From contig NZ_JACHNV010000002.1 of the NCBI RefSeq assembly GCF_014199535.1, positions 744,001-808,000 of the forward strand: a stretch of DNA of 64,000 nt, read 5' to 3'. The stretch's first letter is position 1. Each line of letters opens with the position of its first letter. The position numbers and the translations under genes were made by a program. This DNA is from Hymenobacter latericoloratus. Its GTDB lineage: Bacteria > Bacteroidota > Bacteroidia > Cytophagales > Hymenobacteraceae. Shown here piece after piece: positions 52,005-59,772 of the stretch. A model generated the notes under the pieces. The model was not told where the DNA came from. It worked only from the letters and a program-made list of their open reading frames with translations, and made no database searches.

Positions 52005-53120
52005 TTGGCGGCTTATCCGGTCCACTCCCGGAGGTCTATTCCACCACCCAAACCACCCGCCCCGTTGCCTACCCCCTCGCTTCCGCCCAACCCCGAAACC
52101 GCCATTCTGGTTATCTACACCGGCGGCACCGTGGGCATGGCCTATAACAAACGCGGCGAGCTGGTGCCGATGAACTTCGAGCAGATCCGGAAGAAGATGC
52201 CCGAGCTGCGCCAGCTCAACATGCGGGTGGAAGTCACGAACCTCGGCGAGCCCATTGACTCCAGCAACGTGACGGTGCCGGACTGGCTGCGGCTGGCGGC
52301 GCTTATCGAGGAAAACTACGCCCGCTACGACGGCTTCGTGGTGCTGCACGGCACCGATACCATGGCCTACTCGGCGGCGGCGCTCAGCTTCCTGCTCGAA
52401 AACCTGGGCAAGACGGTGGTGTTTACCGGGGCGCAGGTGCCCGTGGGCCGCATCCGCACCGATGCCCGCCGCAACCTGGTTACGGCCCTGGAAATGGCCG
52501 CCGCCCGCCACCCCGCCACCGGCGCGGTGCGGGTGCCGGAAGTGGGCCTGTTTTTTAATGATGTGCTGATTCGGGGCAACCGGGCCAAAAAGGTGGAAAG
52601 CCAGCAGTACAACGCCTTCCGCTCCGAAAACTACCCGCCCCTGGCCCGGGCCGGCATCGAGCTGGATTTCAACGACCCGCAGATCCGGCCGCTGCCCGCC
52701 GCGCCCCTGCGGGCCCACCAGCACCTCGACGACCAGGTAGCCATTCTGCGCCTGTTTCCGGGCCTGACGGAGCGCATGCTGCGCACCCAGCTGGAGGCCG
52801 AGGGGCTGCGCGGCTGCGTGCTGGAAACCTACGGCTCGGGCAACGCGCCTACCGCCCCCTGGTTTCTGAAGTGCCTGCGCGATGCCGCCGACCGGGGCGT
52901 GCACCTGCTCAACGTGAGCCAGTGCGAGGAGGGCCGCGTGATGCAGGGGCGCTACGAAACCAGTGCCTACCTCACCGATTTAGGGGTAATCGGGGGCGAC
53001 GATATAACCGTGGAAGCAGCTATTACCAAGCTCATGTTCGTGCTGGGTCTCAGGCAGAATGCCCCGGAAACCCGCCGCCTGCTTACCCAGAACCTACGCG
53101 GCGAAATCACGATACTGTAG
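52005..53120 (+). CDS. ansA: Type I L-asparaginase
   Basis: Up to 371 residues. The start is uncertain: a TTG at 52005 gives the longest form, with a proline-rich leader, and a TTG at 52065 is an alternative. ILVIYTGGTVGM contains the first catalytic Thr of the asparaginase TGGT motif. VVLHGTDTMAYSAAALSF contains the second motif (HGTDTM) with the other Thr and the Asp. FTGAQVPVGRIRTDARRNL follows. It hydrolyses asparagine to aspartate and ammonia; lacking a signal peptide, it is likely the cytoplasmic type I form. The C-terminal domain is complete. Confidence 0.93.
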   Translation: MAAYPVHSRRSIPPPKPPAPLPTPSLPPNPETAILVIYTGGTVGMAYNKRGELVPMNFEQIRKKMPELRQLNMRVEVTNLGEPIDSSNVTVPDWLRLAALIEENYARYDGFVVLHGTDTMAYSAAALSFLLENLGKTVVFTGAQVPVGRIRTDARRNLVTALEMAAARHPATGAVRVPEVGLFFNDVLIRGNRAKKVESQQYNAFRSENYPPLARAGIELDFNDPQIRPLPAAPLRAHQHLDDQVAILRLFPGLTERMLRTQLEAEGLRGCVLETYGSGNAPTAPWFLKCLRDAADRGVHLLNVSQCEEGRVMQGRYETSAYLTDLGVIGGDDITVEAAITKLMFVLGLRQNAPETRRLLTQNLRGEITIL

Positions 53121-53188
53121 GCTGACTGCGCGTAAAACTTGCGTATTCCGAAAATCGGGTGTTATTTTGCGCCACTTCCCCGCATCCT

Positions 53189-53276
53189 AGAGAGGTGTCC
53201 GAGTGGTCGAAGGAGCACGCCTGGAAAGTGTGTATGGGTCTCAAGCTCATCGAGGGTTCGAATCCCTTCCTCTCTG
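53189..53276 (+). tRNA. tRNA-Ser(GGA)
   Basis: Acceptor stem AGAGAGG (53189-53195) pairs with CCTCTCT (53269-53275), G73 follows. The anticodon GGA sits in CCTGGAAAG. A long variable arm (TATGGGTCTCAAGCTCAT region) and the T-loop GGGTTCGAATCCC are present. Length 88 nt, typical of class II tRNA-Ser. CCA is not encoded. Confidence 0.97.
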
Positions 53277-53284
53277 CACTAAAG

Positions 53285-53313
53285 CCCGTTTCTGAATCAG
53301 AAACGGGTTTTTT
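53285..53313 (+). terminator. Intrinsic terminator of the tRNA gene
   Basis: CCCGTTTCTGA (53285-53295) pairs with TCAGAAACGGG (53297-53307), followed by T6. Confidence 0.93.
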
Positions 53314-53340
53314 GCTTGTCAGGGGGGTAGGGTGCGGGGC

Positions 53341-53415
53341 TTGTCCCCGCCCGGCTTGTCGGGGGGTTGCTTGTCCCCGCCCGGCTTGTCGGGGGGTTGC
53401 TTGTCCCCGCCCGGC
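53341..53415. repeat. 30-bp tandem repeat, 2.5 copies
   Basis: Two identical 30-base units (53341-53370 and 53371-53400) and a 15-base third part (53401-53415), with CCCCG and CGGGG segments able to pair inside each unit. The unit length is a multiple of three, but there is no plausible gene through it. Confidence 0.9.
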
Positions 53416-53508
53416 GTTGAACGACCCATAACCGCGCGAGGGGAAGCACAATTCGTGGCACGGAGTTGGCGCGCGGTAGTCTATCCATTGTCCTTATTCC
53501 AAACGCGT

Positions 53509-53838
53509 ATGAGAAAGCTATTCTGTGTGGTGGGGTGCCTGATTGTGTTGAGCCGGGCGCCGGCTTTGGCGGCTGAGCCGGCCGTAGTGGTGGTGCAGGT
53601 AGTAGAAAATAGCATGGAAGCGGACATCTTCATCGCGCGCGGCGAGAGCACGCCGGAACATATCGAAATACCAGTCGGCATTACGGATAAAAAAGCCGCC
53701 GCAGCGGCCGTGGGCTATCAGCGGGTGCTGGCCAGGCTCTACGCCGAAGGCTATGTGCTGCAGGGCTCGTCGGGGCCCCGCACGGACGGGGCCTTTCGTA
53801 CTACCACCTACATCTTCGTGAAAGCTCCTAAAGCCTAG
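53509..53838 (+). CDS. Small secreted protein, tandem pair member 1
   Basis: 109 residues from ATG 53509; a frame reaching up through the tandem repeat is rejected. The signal peptide MRKLFCVVGCLIVLSRAPALA is cleaved before AEPA. The mature part is strand (AVVVVQVVENSMEADIFIARG), loop, helix (KAAAAAVGYQRVLARLYAEGYVLQG) and a final TYIFVKAPK strand. Four bases separate it from a paralog with the same plan, so it arose by tandem duplication. No family is recognised; DUF-type small periplasmic proteins of Hymenobacter look similar. Confidence 0.8.
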   Translation: MRKLFCVVGCLIVLSRAPALAAEPAVVVVQVVENSMEADIFIARGESTPEHIEIPVGITDKKAAAAAVGYQRVLARLYAEGYVLQGSSGPRTDGAFRTTTYIFVKAPKA

Positions 53839-53842
53839 TTAC

Positions 53843-54160
53843 ATGAGAAAACTACTGTATATCGTGGGCTGCCTGCTGCTGCTGAGCAGCTCACCCGTAC
53901 TGGCGCAAGGCGAGCCCGAAATGGCCGTGGTGCGCATAGACCTGCCTGCGCGCAGAATAGTGATTACCCGAGGTGAGCGGAAAAGTGAAGTCACGGAGTT
54001 TTCCCTTCGCATGGGGGCCGAAAAATCCGCCATAGATGTCAATGAGCTCTACTACACCACGCTCAAAAAGCTTCAGCAGGAAGGCTATGTGCTGAAGGAG
54101 CGGCTGGATGCGAATCCGGGCATTAATACCTACCTCTTCGTTAAGGCCCCGAAGCCGTAG
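53843..54160 (+). CDS. Small secreted protein, tandem pair member 2
   Basis: 105 residues. It mirrors its neighbour: MRKLLYIVGCLLLLSSSPVLAQ signal, strand MAVVRIDLPARRIVITRGE, helix (YYTTLKKLQQEGYVLKERL) and the same ending YLFVKAPKP. The signal-peptide pattern, the RGE turn, EGYVL and the FVKAPK end are conserved between the two, while the middle has diverged, suggesting an old duplication. The gap to the first gene is four bases, so one message. Unknown function. Confidence 0.8.
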   Translation: MRKLLYIVGCLLLLSSSPVLAQGEPEMAVVRIDLPARRIVITRGERKSEVTEFSLRMGAEKSAIDVNELYYTTLKKLQQEGYVLKERLDANPGINTYLFVKAPKP

Positions 54161-54167
54161 TCAGGCG

Positions 54168-54213
54168 CAGGGCTTCCTGTTCCTTCGCCACACCAGGGGA
54201 ACAGGAAGCCCTG
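54168..54213 (+). terminator. Strong hairpin after the small secreted pair
   Basis: Sixteen-base perfect arms (54168-54183 and 54198-54213) with a 14-base loop, eight bases past the stop. There is no T-tract. The region 54214-54439 holds no supported gene. Confidence 0.7.
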
Positions 54214-54439
54214 CCAATCGGTTGAAAACGTGGCTGCAGGCTATGGAAGCTACCTCAAACGCCTTGCTTCAGCTGACACTGGCATAGTTCGCCCCACCCG
54301 GCACAAGCCGGCAAACAGCCGGGCAGGTAGCGGGTTACCCCGCCTCCGGATTCGGAGTAGCCGAAGAAGAGGCGGGTTGTGGGGGCTGGCTCGGAGGGTA
54401 GTTGAGCCACGAATACGCCATTTGCGTTGAAGGCCTACT

Positions 54440-55144
54440 ATGAAACGACCCCACGTAATCTGCCACATGATGTCCACGGTGGACGGAAAGATTCTGTCCG
54501 TGAACTGGAAGGACGAGAAGCTGACCGACACTTTTGCCGGCTACTTCGAGAAGTACCACGAAACCTTTACCAGCCAGGCCTGGATGTGCGGGCGCATCAC
54601 GATGGAGCGCGACTTCTCCGGTGGTGTGCAGCCCGATCTGCAGCCGGCTCCGCACCCTATTGCCCGCAACGCCTTTATCGGCGACCCGAATGCTACCTCC
54701 TTTGCCGTAGCCGTGGATGCGCACGGCAAGCTGGGCTGGGAAACCAACCAAACCGGCGGCGACCATCTTGTGGAGGTGCTCACGGAACAGGTCAGTGATG
54801 AGTACCTGTACTACCTGCAGCGCCAGCGCATTTCCTACCTGTTCGGGGGCGAGAAAGAGGTGGATTTTGCCGTAGTGCTGGAGCAGCTGGCGGCGCTGTT
54901 TCCCATCGACACCCTGATGCTGGAAGGCGGGGGCCACCTGAACGGCTCCCTGCTCAATGCCGGCCTGATTGACGAGCTGAGCCTGCTGATCCTGCCCCTG
55001 GCCGACGGCACGCCCCAGTCGCCGACCACGTTTGAGGTGAGCGACTACCTGCCCAAAGGCCCCGCCACGCGCCTGTACCTAACCCAGGTGCAGCAGCTGG
55101 ATAACGACGTGGTGTGGCTGAAGTACCAGTTTAAGGCGGCGTAG
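54440..55144 (+). CDS. RibD C-terminal-domain (dihydrofolate-reductase-like) family protein
   Basis: 234 residues. MKRPHVICHMMSTVDGKIL is the N-terminal strand and turn of the RibD_C/DHFR-like domain. FTSQAWMCGRITMERDF is the second element, and LMLEGGGHLNGSLLNAGLIDELSLLILPLADG is the C-terminal glycine-rich NADPH-binding region (EGGGxLN). These are cytoplasmic NADPH-dependent reductases. The fused deaminase domain of true RibD is missing and no rib genes are near, so riboflavin synthesis cannot be claimed; a general reductase is as likely. Confidence 0.9.
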   Translation: MKRPHVICHMMSTVDGKILSVNWKDEKLTDTFAGYFEKYHETFTSQAWMCGRITMERDFSGGVQPDLQPAPHPIARNAFIGDPNATSFAVAVDAHGKLGWETNQTGGDHLVEVLTEQVSDEYLYYLQRQRISYLFGGEKEVDFAVVLEQLAALFPIDTLMLEGGGHLNGSLLNAGLIDELSLLILPLADGTPQSPTTFEVSDYLPKGPATRLYLTQVQQLDNDVVWLKYQFKAA

Positions 55145-55169
55145 TCAGTATCAACCTGCCCTTATGAAT

Positions 55170-55219
55170 GCGCAACGCCAGCTCCCTGCCTTGGTCAAGG
55201 TGGGGAGCTGGCGTTGCGC
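55170..55219. terminator. Hairpin between the RibD-C gene and the type IIG enzyme
   Basis: Seventeen-base perfect arms (55170-55186 and 55203-55219), 16-base loop. It lies between convergent genes and probably serves both; a T-tract is absent. Confidence 0.75.
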
Positions 55220-55305
55220 GCTACTAAGGGCGGCGGTGGGGCTTGGGTTTTCCGGCCGGGCCCGCACGTCGCCGGTCAGCTTGTAGCGGCCAGGCGAGGA
55301 GCCTG

Positions 55306-58300
55306 CTACGCCGCGTAGGCGCCTTCCTCGGTGGTGCGGAGCAGGCTGAGGGCGGTGAGGGTGTCCAGGAGGGGCTGCACGCGCTCCGGCTTGGTGCGCC
55401 GGAAGCGGGCGGCTACCTGGGCGGCCGTTACCGACTGGCCCGCCTGCTGCACGGCGTCGCGGATGGCCTGCATCTGCTGGGCCAGCTCGGTGGGCCAGGG
55501 CTGGGGGCCGGTGGCATCGGGCAGGGCCGAGGGGGTAGCGGCTGCGGCCTGGGCCGCGGGGAGGGCCAGCTGCGCCTGTTGCAGCTCGGGGGCCTGGTAG
55601 GCGGGGCGGAGGTAGCGAATGTGGCCGCCGGCTTCCTCGCGGGCGCGCTCGTGGTTGAGGCGCACCAGGCGGCTGAGGACGTCGGCGTCGGGGAGGTCGT
55701 GGGGCCAGCCGTAGGCTTCGGCTACGGCGGCATCGAGCTGCTGGTGCAGGCTCAGGACCACGGAGGCTAGGCCCTGCTGGTTGATGGTTTGCTCTTTGGC
55801 CGTGGTGAGGGGTAGGCCGGCGCGCAGCTTCTCTACCACGTTGTAGAGGTCGGTGAGGGTGAGGGTGGGGTGCTGGGCCTGCTGGCGCTTGCGGTGGGCG
55901 TCGAGCTGTTCGGCCAGCTCCCGGATGCGTGCCTGCTGCTCCGCCGTGGCCGCCGGGAAGGGGAACGGGTCGAAGCAGCGGGTTTTGTCATACACCGGGT
56001 CGTTGCCTGCACCTAATCTGCCACCTGTGGCTAATGCCCAAACCACATGGGTTCTGCTTGACAATACGCCAAGATGGTAGGCATCATCCGAAGCAAAAAC
56101 GACTACCTTATCGTCGGGCAGCACCTCTCCGTCGAAAAAGGTAAAGAAGCTATGCTTCGAAACTCTCGGGGTTGAAACATAACGCGTCAACCCTTCAATT
56201 GCAGCCCTAAAATCTGCACGGCTTCTTCTATGAAGCCACCATTGAGCTTTGAGCTTTGGGTCACGGTTTTGCTCCCGTTCAGGCTTCACTCTTTCTGACA
56301 GCCATTGATAAACTGTCGGAAAAGATGTTAAAACCTGTGCCTCATTCAAGCCAAACAAATCAATGATGTAAACGCCTCTAGGTCTATCTGTAAGGTCGCG
56401 TCCATTCCTATAAGGTTTGATATGGTGTTGCAGTCCTTCAATTGAACCTAAGCCGATACTTTGAGCTTCTTCCTGAGTTACAATAAAGCCGGCTCCGCCT
56501 GGTTCTAAGCCTCGGTTTCCGATTTGGTCATTTGCTTTCAGAGGATTTGTAGAATCCAATGCGGCTCCTATTGTTAAGTCAGAAAGAATCTGACCTTGCT
56601 GCTCTGCAAAAGTCACGTCAGCCGCGTCATCATCTTCCGCCGCGCTTTCTGTTTTCACCGTCAATAATTGACCTGCCACCGGCACGGTGGGGGTGCGTTC
56701 AACTACGGTCATGGCAATGCGCACGGCAGCCCCGTCGCCGGAATCTACCCACGGGTGGTCGGGCACGGCGAAGGTGAGGGTGAGTGGGGCCGGGTCGCCT
56801 TCCAGGAAGGGCTGCATTACCCGGCGGTTGAAAGTTTGTTTTAGGCTGTTGGTGGTAATGAAGCCGAACCGCTCCGAGGCTCCGCGCTGCACGGCGGCGG
56901 CGGCGTTGTGCCACCAGTACATCACCAAATCGGCCGAATCGGGCACCTTGCCTTTGTAGGCTTTGCGCAGGGCTTCGGTGTACCCGTCGCCGAGGGCCTC
57001 GCGCATGCGGGCCGGCCCCACAAACGGCGGGTTGCCTACAATGAAATCGGCCTGGGGCCACTCGGCGGGGCGGGGGTTGGGGTAGTCGAGGACGGGCGTG
57101 CGGGCGGTTTCGTCGGGCACGGGCTGGCCGGTGGCCGGGTGCAGCTTGGTGGTACCGTCCCAGCGGGTTACGGGCAGGCCTTGGGCATCGAGGCGGGGTA
57201 GGGGCGCGTCGTGCTGGAGGGCGGCATCCTGCTGGCGGATGTTCTGGTACTCATCCAGCAGGGGCTCGCGCAGCTCGGAGGGGCCGTAGGTGCGCAGGTG
57301 CCACTGCAGGTAGCCAATGCGCAGCACCACGTCGGCAATGGCCGCCGCGCGCGGGTTCAACTCCAGGCCCAGCAGCTGGTGAGGGCTTACGGTGGTGCCG
57401 CCGCCCAGCTCCAGCAGGCCCGTCTGCCCGTAGCTGTTGATGGCGGCCAGCACCTCGCCTTCCAGGCGCTTGAGGTGTTCCAGCGTCACGTACAGGAAGT
57501 TGCCGGAGCCGCAGGCCGGGTCCAGGATTTTGATGCTGGTGAGGCGGCTCAGGAAGCGCACCAGCTCCTGACGGGCCTCGCGGGGCTGGCCTTCCTCGAG
57601 GCGGCGGGCGGCGGCGGCCTGGGCGGCGGCCCACTCCCGGCGCAGGGGTTCCAGCACGGTAGGCAGCACCAGCCGCTCTACGTAGCGGCGCGGGGTGTAG
57701 TGGGCGCCCAGGCTGTGCCGCTCCTTGGGGTCGAGGGCGCGTTCCAGCAGCGTCCCGAAAATGGCCGGCTCCACTTCCGTCCAGTCCGCCTTCGCCGACT
57801 GCAGCAGCAGCTCGGCCTGGGCCGCGTTCAGGGGTAGGGCGGTGGCATCGTGGAAGAGCTTGCCGTTGAAGCGGCGCAGGCGGGCTTTCAGGTCGGAGGA
57901 GAAGCCGCCGGTGTCCATGGTGCGCCAGAGGTTGGTGAGGGCATCGGGCAGGAACTCCAGCAGCTCCGGGGTGCCGTACTGACTGAGCATGCCGGTAAAG
58001 CTGGTTTTCGGAATCAGGTTGACATCCTCCGCAAACATGGTAAACAGGCAGCGCATCAGGAACTGGGCCACCACGTCGGGGGCGTGCCCGGCCCGTTCCA
58101 GCTGCTCCGAGAGCTTGGCCAGGCGGGCGGCCAGCTCCCGGGTTACGCGGGCGGCGCGGCGGCTGGGGTCCAGCTCCCGGGGCTCCAGGAAAATCTGGCG
58201 GAGCATGGCCCGCGTCTTCTCATCGGCCAGGGCCGCCAGGGGCAGGCGGAAGCGGGTCTGGTCGGGGAAGGGCACGAAGGAGTCGCCTACCCCGGCGAAG

Positions 58301-58776
58301 TTGCTGTACACGTCCAGGCAGTAGCCCACATCGGCCACCAGCACAAACAGGGGGCGGGGCTCGTCGGGGGGTAGGGCGCGCACGTAGCCCAGGGCCTGCT
58401 GGCGGGCGGCCTGCATCATTTCGGCCCACTTGGCCGAGCCGCGCACGGCGTGGCCCTTGCGGCGCTTGCTGGGCTCCAGGCCCAGCTCGGCGCGGGCCTG
58501 CTTCTGCTGTTGGTCGGCGGTGTCGGTGCCCTGTTTGGTTTCCAGCACAAAGCAGCCGCGCTTGTACAGGTCGATGCGGCCGGTGCTTTTCCTGGCTCCG
58601 TCGTTGAACTGCACGGCCCGTTCCAGCACGTACTGGTCCTGGGTGGGGTCGTCGGTGGTCGGGTCGGGGCGGGGTACGTCGAGTAAGTCGCAGAGGTCTT
58701 GCAGGAACAGGCCGTAGTTGGCCCGCTCCGCGCCGCCGGAGTTCTTCCAGCGGGCTTCAAATTCGGGGTAAGTCAC
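55306..58776 (-). CDS. Type IIG (MmeI-like) restriction-modification enzyme
   Basis: 1156 residues from a GTG start, against ~919 for MmeI. One polypeptide holds nuclease, methyltransferase and specificity parts. An N-terminal nuclease motif, [17 protein letters not shown], matches D-x9-E-x-K (Asp69, Glu79, Lys81), as in MmeI Asp70/Glu80/Lys82. The methyltransferase has [13 protein letters not shown] (~416, SAM loop) and VGNPPFVG (~582), the NPPF motif of adenine methylases. Residues ~702-912 are the target-recognition region and are encoded by clearly AT-richer DNA. After it, a helical spacer ([18 protein letters not shown]) and ~230 extra residues follow, ending in a winged-helix-like [25 protein letters not shown]. 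It would cut at a fixed distance from its site and methylate one adenine, protecting the host and restricting phage. Confidence 0.9.
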   Translation of the reverse strand: MTYPEFEARWKNSGGAERANYGLFLQDLCDLLDVPRPDPTTDDPTQDQYVLERAVQFNDGARKSTGRIDLYKRGCFVLETKQGTDTADQQQKQARAELGLEPSKRRKGHAVRGSAKWAEMMQAARQQALGYVRALPPDEPRPLFVLVADVGYCLDVYSNFAGVGDSFVPFPDQTRFRLPLAALADEKTRAMLRQIFLEPRELDPSRRAARVTRELAARLAKLSEQLERAGHAPDVVAQFLMRCLFTMFAEDVNLIPKTSFTGMLSQYGTPELLEFLPDALTNLWRTMDTGGFSSDLKARLRRFNGKLFHDATALPLNAAQAELLLQSAKADWTEVEPAIFGTLLERALDPKERHSLGAHYTPRRYVERLVLPTVLEPLRREWAAAQAAAARRLEEGQPREARQELVRFLSRLTSIKILDPACGSGNFLYVTLEHLKRLEGEVLAAINSYGQTGLLELGGGTTVSPHQLLGLELNPRAAAIADVVLRIGYLQWHLRTYGPSELREPLLDEYQNIRQQDAALQHDAPLPRLDAQGLPVTRWDGTTKLHPATGQPVPDETARTPVLDYPNPRPAEWPQADFIVGNPPFVGPARMREALGDGYTEALRKAYKGKVPDSADLVMYWWHNAAAAVQRGASERFGFITTNSLKQTFNRRVMQPFLEGDPAPLTLTFAVPDHPWVDSGDGAAVRIAMTVVERTPTVPVAGQLLTVKTESAAEDDDAADVTFAEQQGQILSDLTIGAALDSTNPLKANDQIGNRGLEPGGAGFIVTQEEAQSIGLGSIEGLQHHIKPYRNGRDLTDRPRGVYIIDLFGLNEAQVLTSFPTVYQWLSERVKPEREQNRDPKLKAQWWLHRRSRADFRAAIEGLTRYVSTPRVSKHSFFTFFDGEVLPDDKVVVFASDDAYHLGVLSSRTHVVWALATGGRLGAGNDPVYDKTRCFDPFPFPAATAEQQARIRELAEQLDAHRKRQQAQHPTLTLTDLYNVVEKLRAGLPLTTAKEQTINQQGLASVVLSLHQQLDAAVAEAYGWPHDLPDADVLSRLVRLNHERAREEAGGHIRYLRPAYQAPELQQAQLALPAAQAAAATPSALPDATGPQPWPTELAQQMQAIRDAVQQAGQSVTAAQVAARFRRTKPERVQPLLDTLTALSLLRTTEEGAYAA

Positions 58777-58882
58777 TGAGCGGATAAGGCTAGGGTAGAA
58801 ATCGGGCGGGGAAGATAGGCAGTAAGGCGAGGATTTGCCGGAAAAACCGCGTTACAGAGCTCTGACCGGTGCGGGAGGCTAT

Positions 58883-59032
58883 GAAGCTGTTTGGAAAGTC
58901 AGCGACAGGTATCAGAACGTCATGCTGAGCGCAGTCGAAGCATCTCTACCGCTTCGTTGAACGAACCTGGCGAAGCGGTAGAGATGCTTCGACTGCGCTC
59001 AGCATGACGTTCTAGACTTTCCAAACAGCTTC
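58883..59032. repeat. Large interrupted inverted repeat (REP-like)
   Basis: Outer arms 58883-58900 and 59015-59032 (18 bases) and inner arms 58914-58956 and 58971-59013 (43 bases) pair perfectly. The left side carries a 13-base interruption, the right a single base, and the loop is 14 bases. The inner arm core GTCATGCTGAGC ... GTCGAAGCATCTC resembles the 51865 repeat. It lies between the divergent type IIG enzyme and a membrane-protein gene. Confidence 0.9.
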
Positions 59033-59094
59033 TATACCTTGCGGGCCATCTGCCTTACCCGGCGGCTACTGCACCGCTACCGTTCACCTGCTAC

Positions 59095-59637
59095 ATGGAA
59101 TCCTGGCGCACCGTCTATGATTTCGCCGACCGCCTGCCCAACTTCGGCGTTATGGCTATTCCGCTGCTGCTTGCCGCGGGCGGGTTCGGGCTCTATCAGC
59201 ACCACAAGGCCTCCACGGATGAGACGCTGATGCCGGTTTTTGGCATCACGAAGCGGCGCTATCAAATGCTCATGGGCCGCATCCTGATGGGTTTTGCGGG
59301 GCTGATAGCTCTTATTGTTATTCCCAGCCAGCTGCTGGAGTACACGCGCACCCGGCAGGCCTACACCCAGCGCCAATACCAAACGGTGGAGGGCGCGGTG
59401 GCCGACTTCGACCCCATGCCCTACGGGGGCCACCGCCACGAAACCTTTACCGTGGCCGGGGTGCCCTTCGCCTTTTCCGACTACGACGAAACCGACTACG
59501 GCTACAACCACACCGCCTCGCACGGCGGGGCCATCCGGGCGGGCCTGCGGGTGCGCATTGCCTACCTGCCCACCGAGCGGAAAAACGTCATTCTGAAGCT
59601 GGACACCCTTGCGGCCCGCCCGCCGGACGGCCGGTAG
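59095..59637 (+). CDS. Small membrane protein of unknown function
   Basis: 180 residues from ATG 59095. Hydrophobic segments at ~17-35 (FGVMAIPLLLAAGGFGLY) and ~63-78 (MGFAGLIALIVIPSQLL) flank a cytoplasmic-type loop. A C-terminal soluble part (~85-180) has strands such as YQTVEGAVADFDPMPYGGHRHETFTVAGVPFAFSDYDETDYG. Such two-TM proteins with a DPMPYGGH-type extracellular domain exist in Bacteroidota as unknowns. The upstream sequence TATACCTTGCGGGC resembles a -7 region, 60 bases before the start and adjoining the giant hairpin. Confidence 0.75.
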   Translation: MESWRTVYDFADRLPNFGVMAIPLLLAAGGFGLYQHHKASTDETLMPVFGITKRRYQMLMGRILMGFAGLIALIVIPSQLLEYTRTRQAYTQRQYQTVEGAVADFDPMPYGGHRHETFTVAGVPFAFSDYDETDYGYNHTASHGGAIRAGLRVRIAYLPTERKNVILKLDTLAARPPDGR

Positions 59638-59703
59638 CAAGACCGGCCGCCCGCGTCGTGGGGCCGCACTGGCTGCCGTAACCTGCCTGCTTGCTAACAG
59701 CAG

Positions 59704-59741
59704 GGCCCGCGCTACTTCCGGGGCAGGAAGCAGCGCGGGCC
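59704..59741. terminator. Hairpin terminator between convergent genes
   Basis: GGCCCGCGCT (59704-59713) and AGCGCGGGCC (59732-59741), with an inner TTCC/GGAA pairing. It lies between the small membrane protein (plus) and the GH53 gene (minus). Confidence 0.7.
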
Positions 59742-59772
59742 GTATGAGGTAAGCGCCGGTAGCTGGGAAAGG

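Noticed and set aside
53341..53415. Possible CRISPR array
   Set aside because: The units are directly tandem with no spacers and only 2.5 copies; no cas genes are present.
53332..53508. N-terminal extension of small secreted protein 1 through the tandem repeat
   Set aside because: The repeat translates to LSPPGLSGG units without family sense; a signal peptide starts at 53509.
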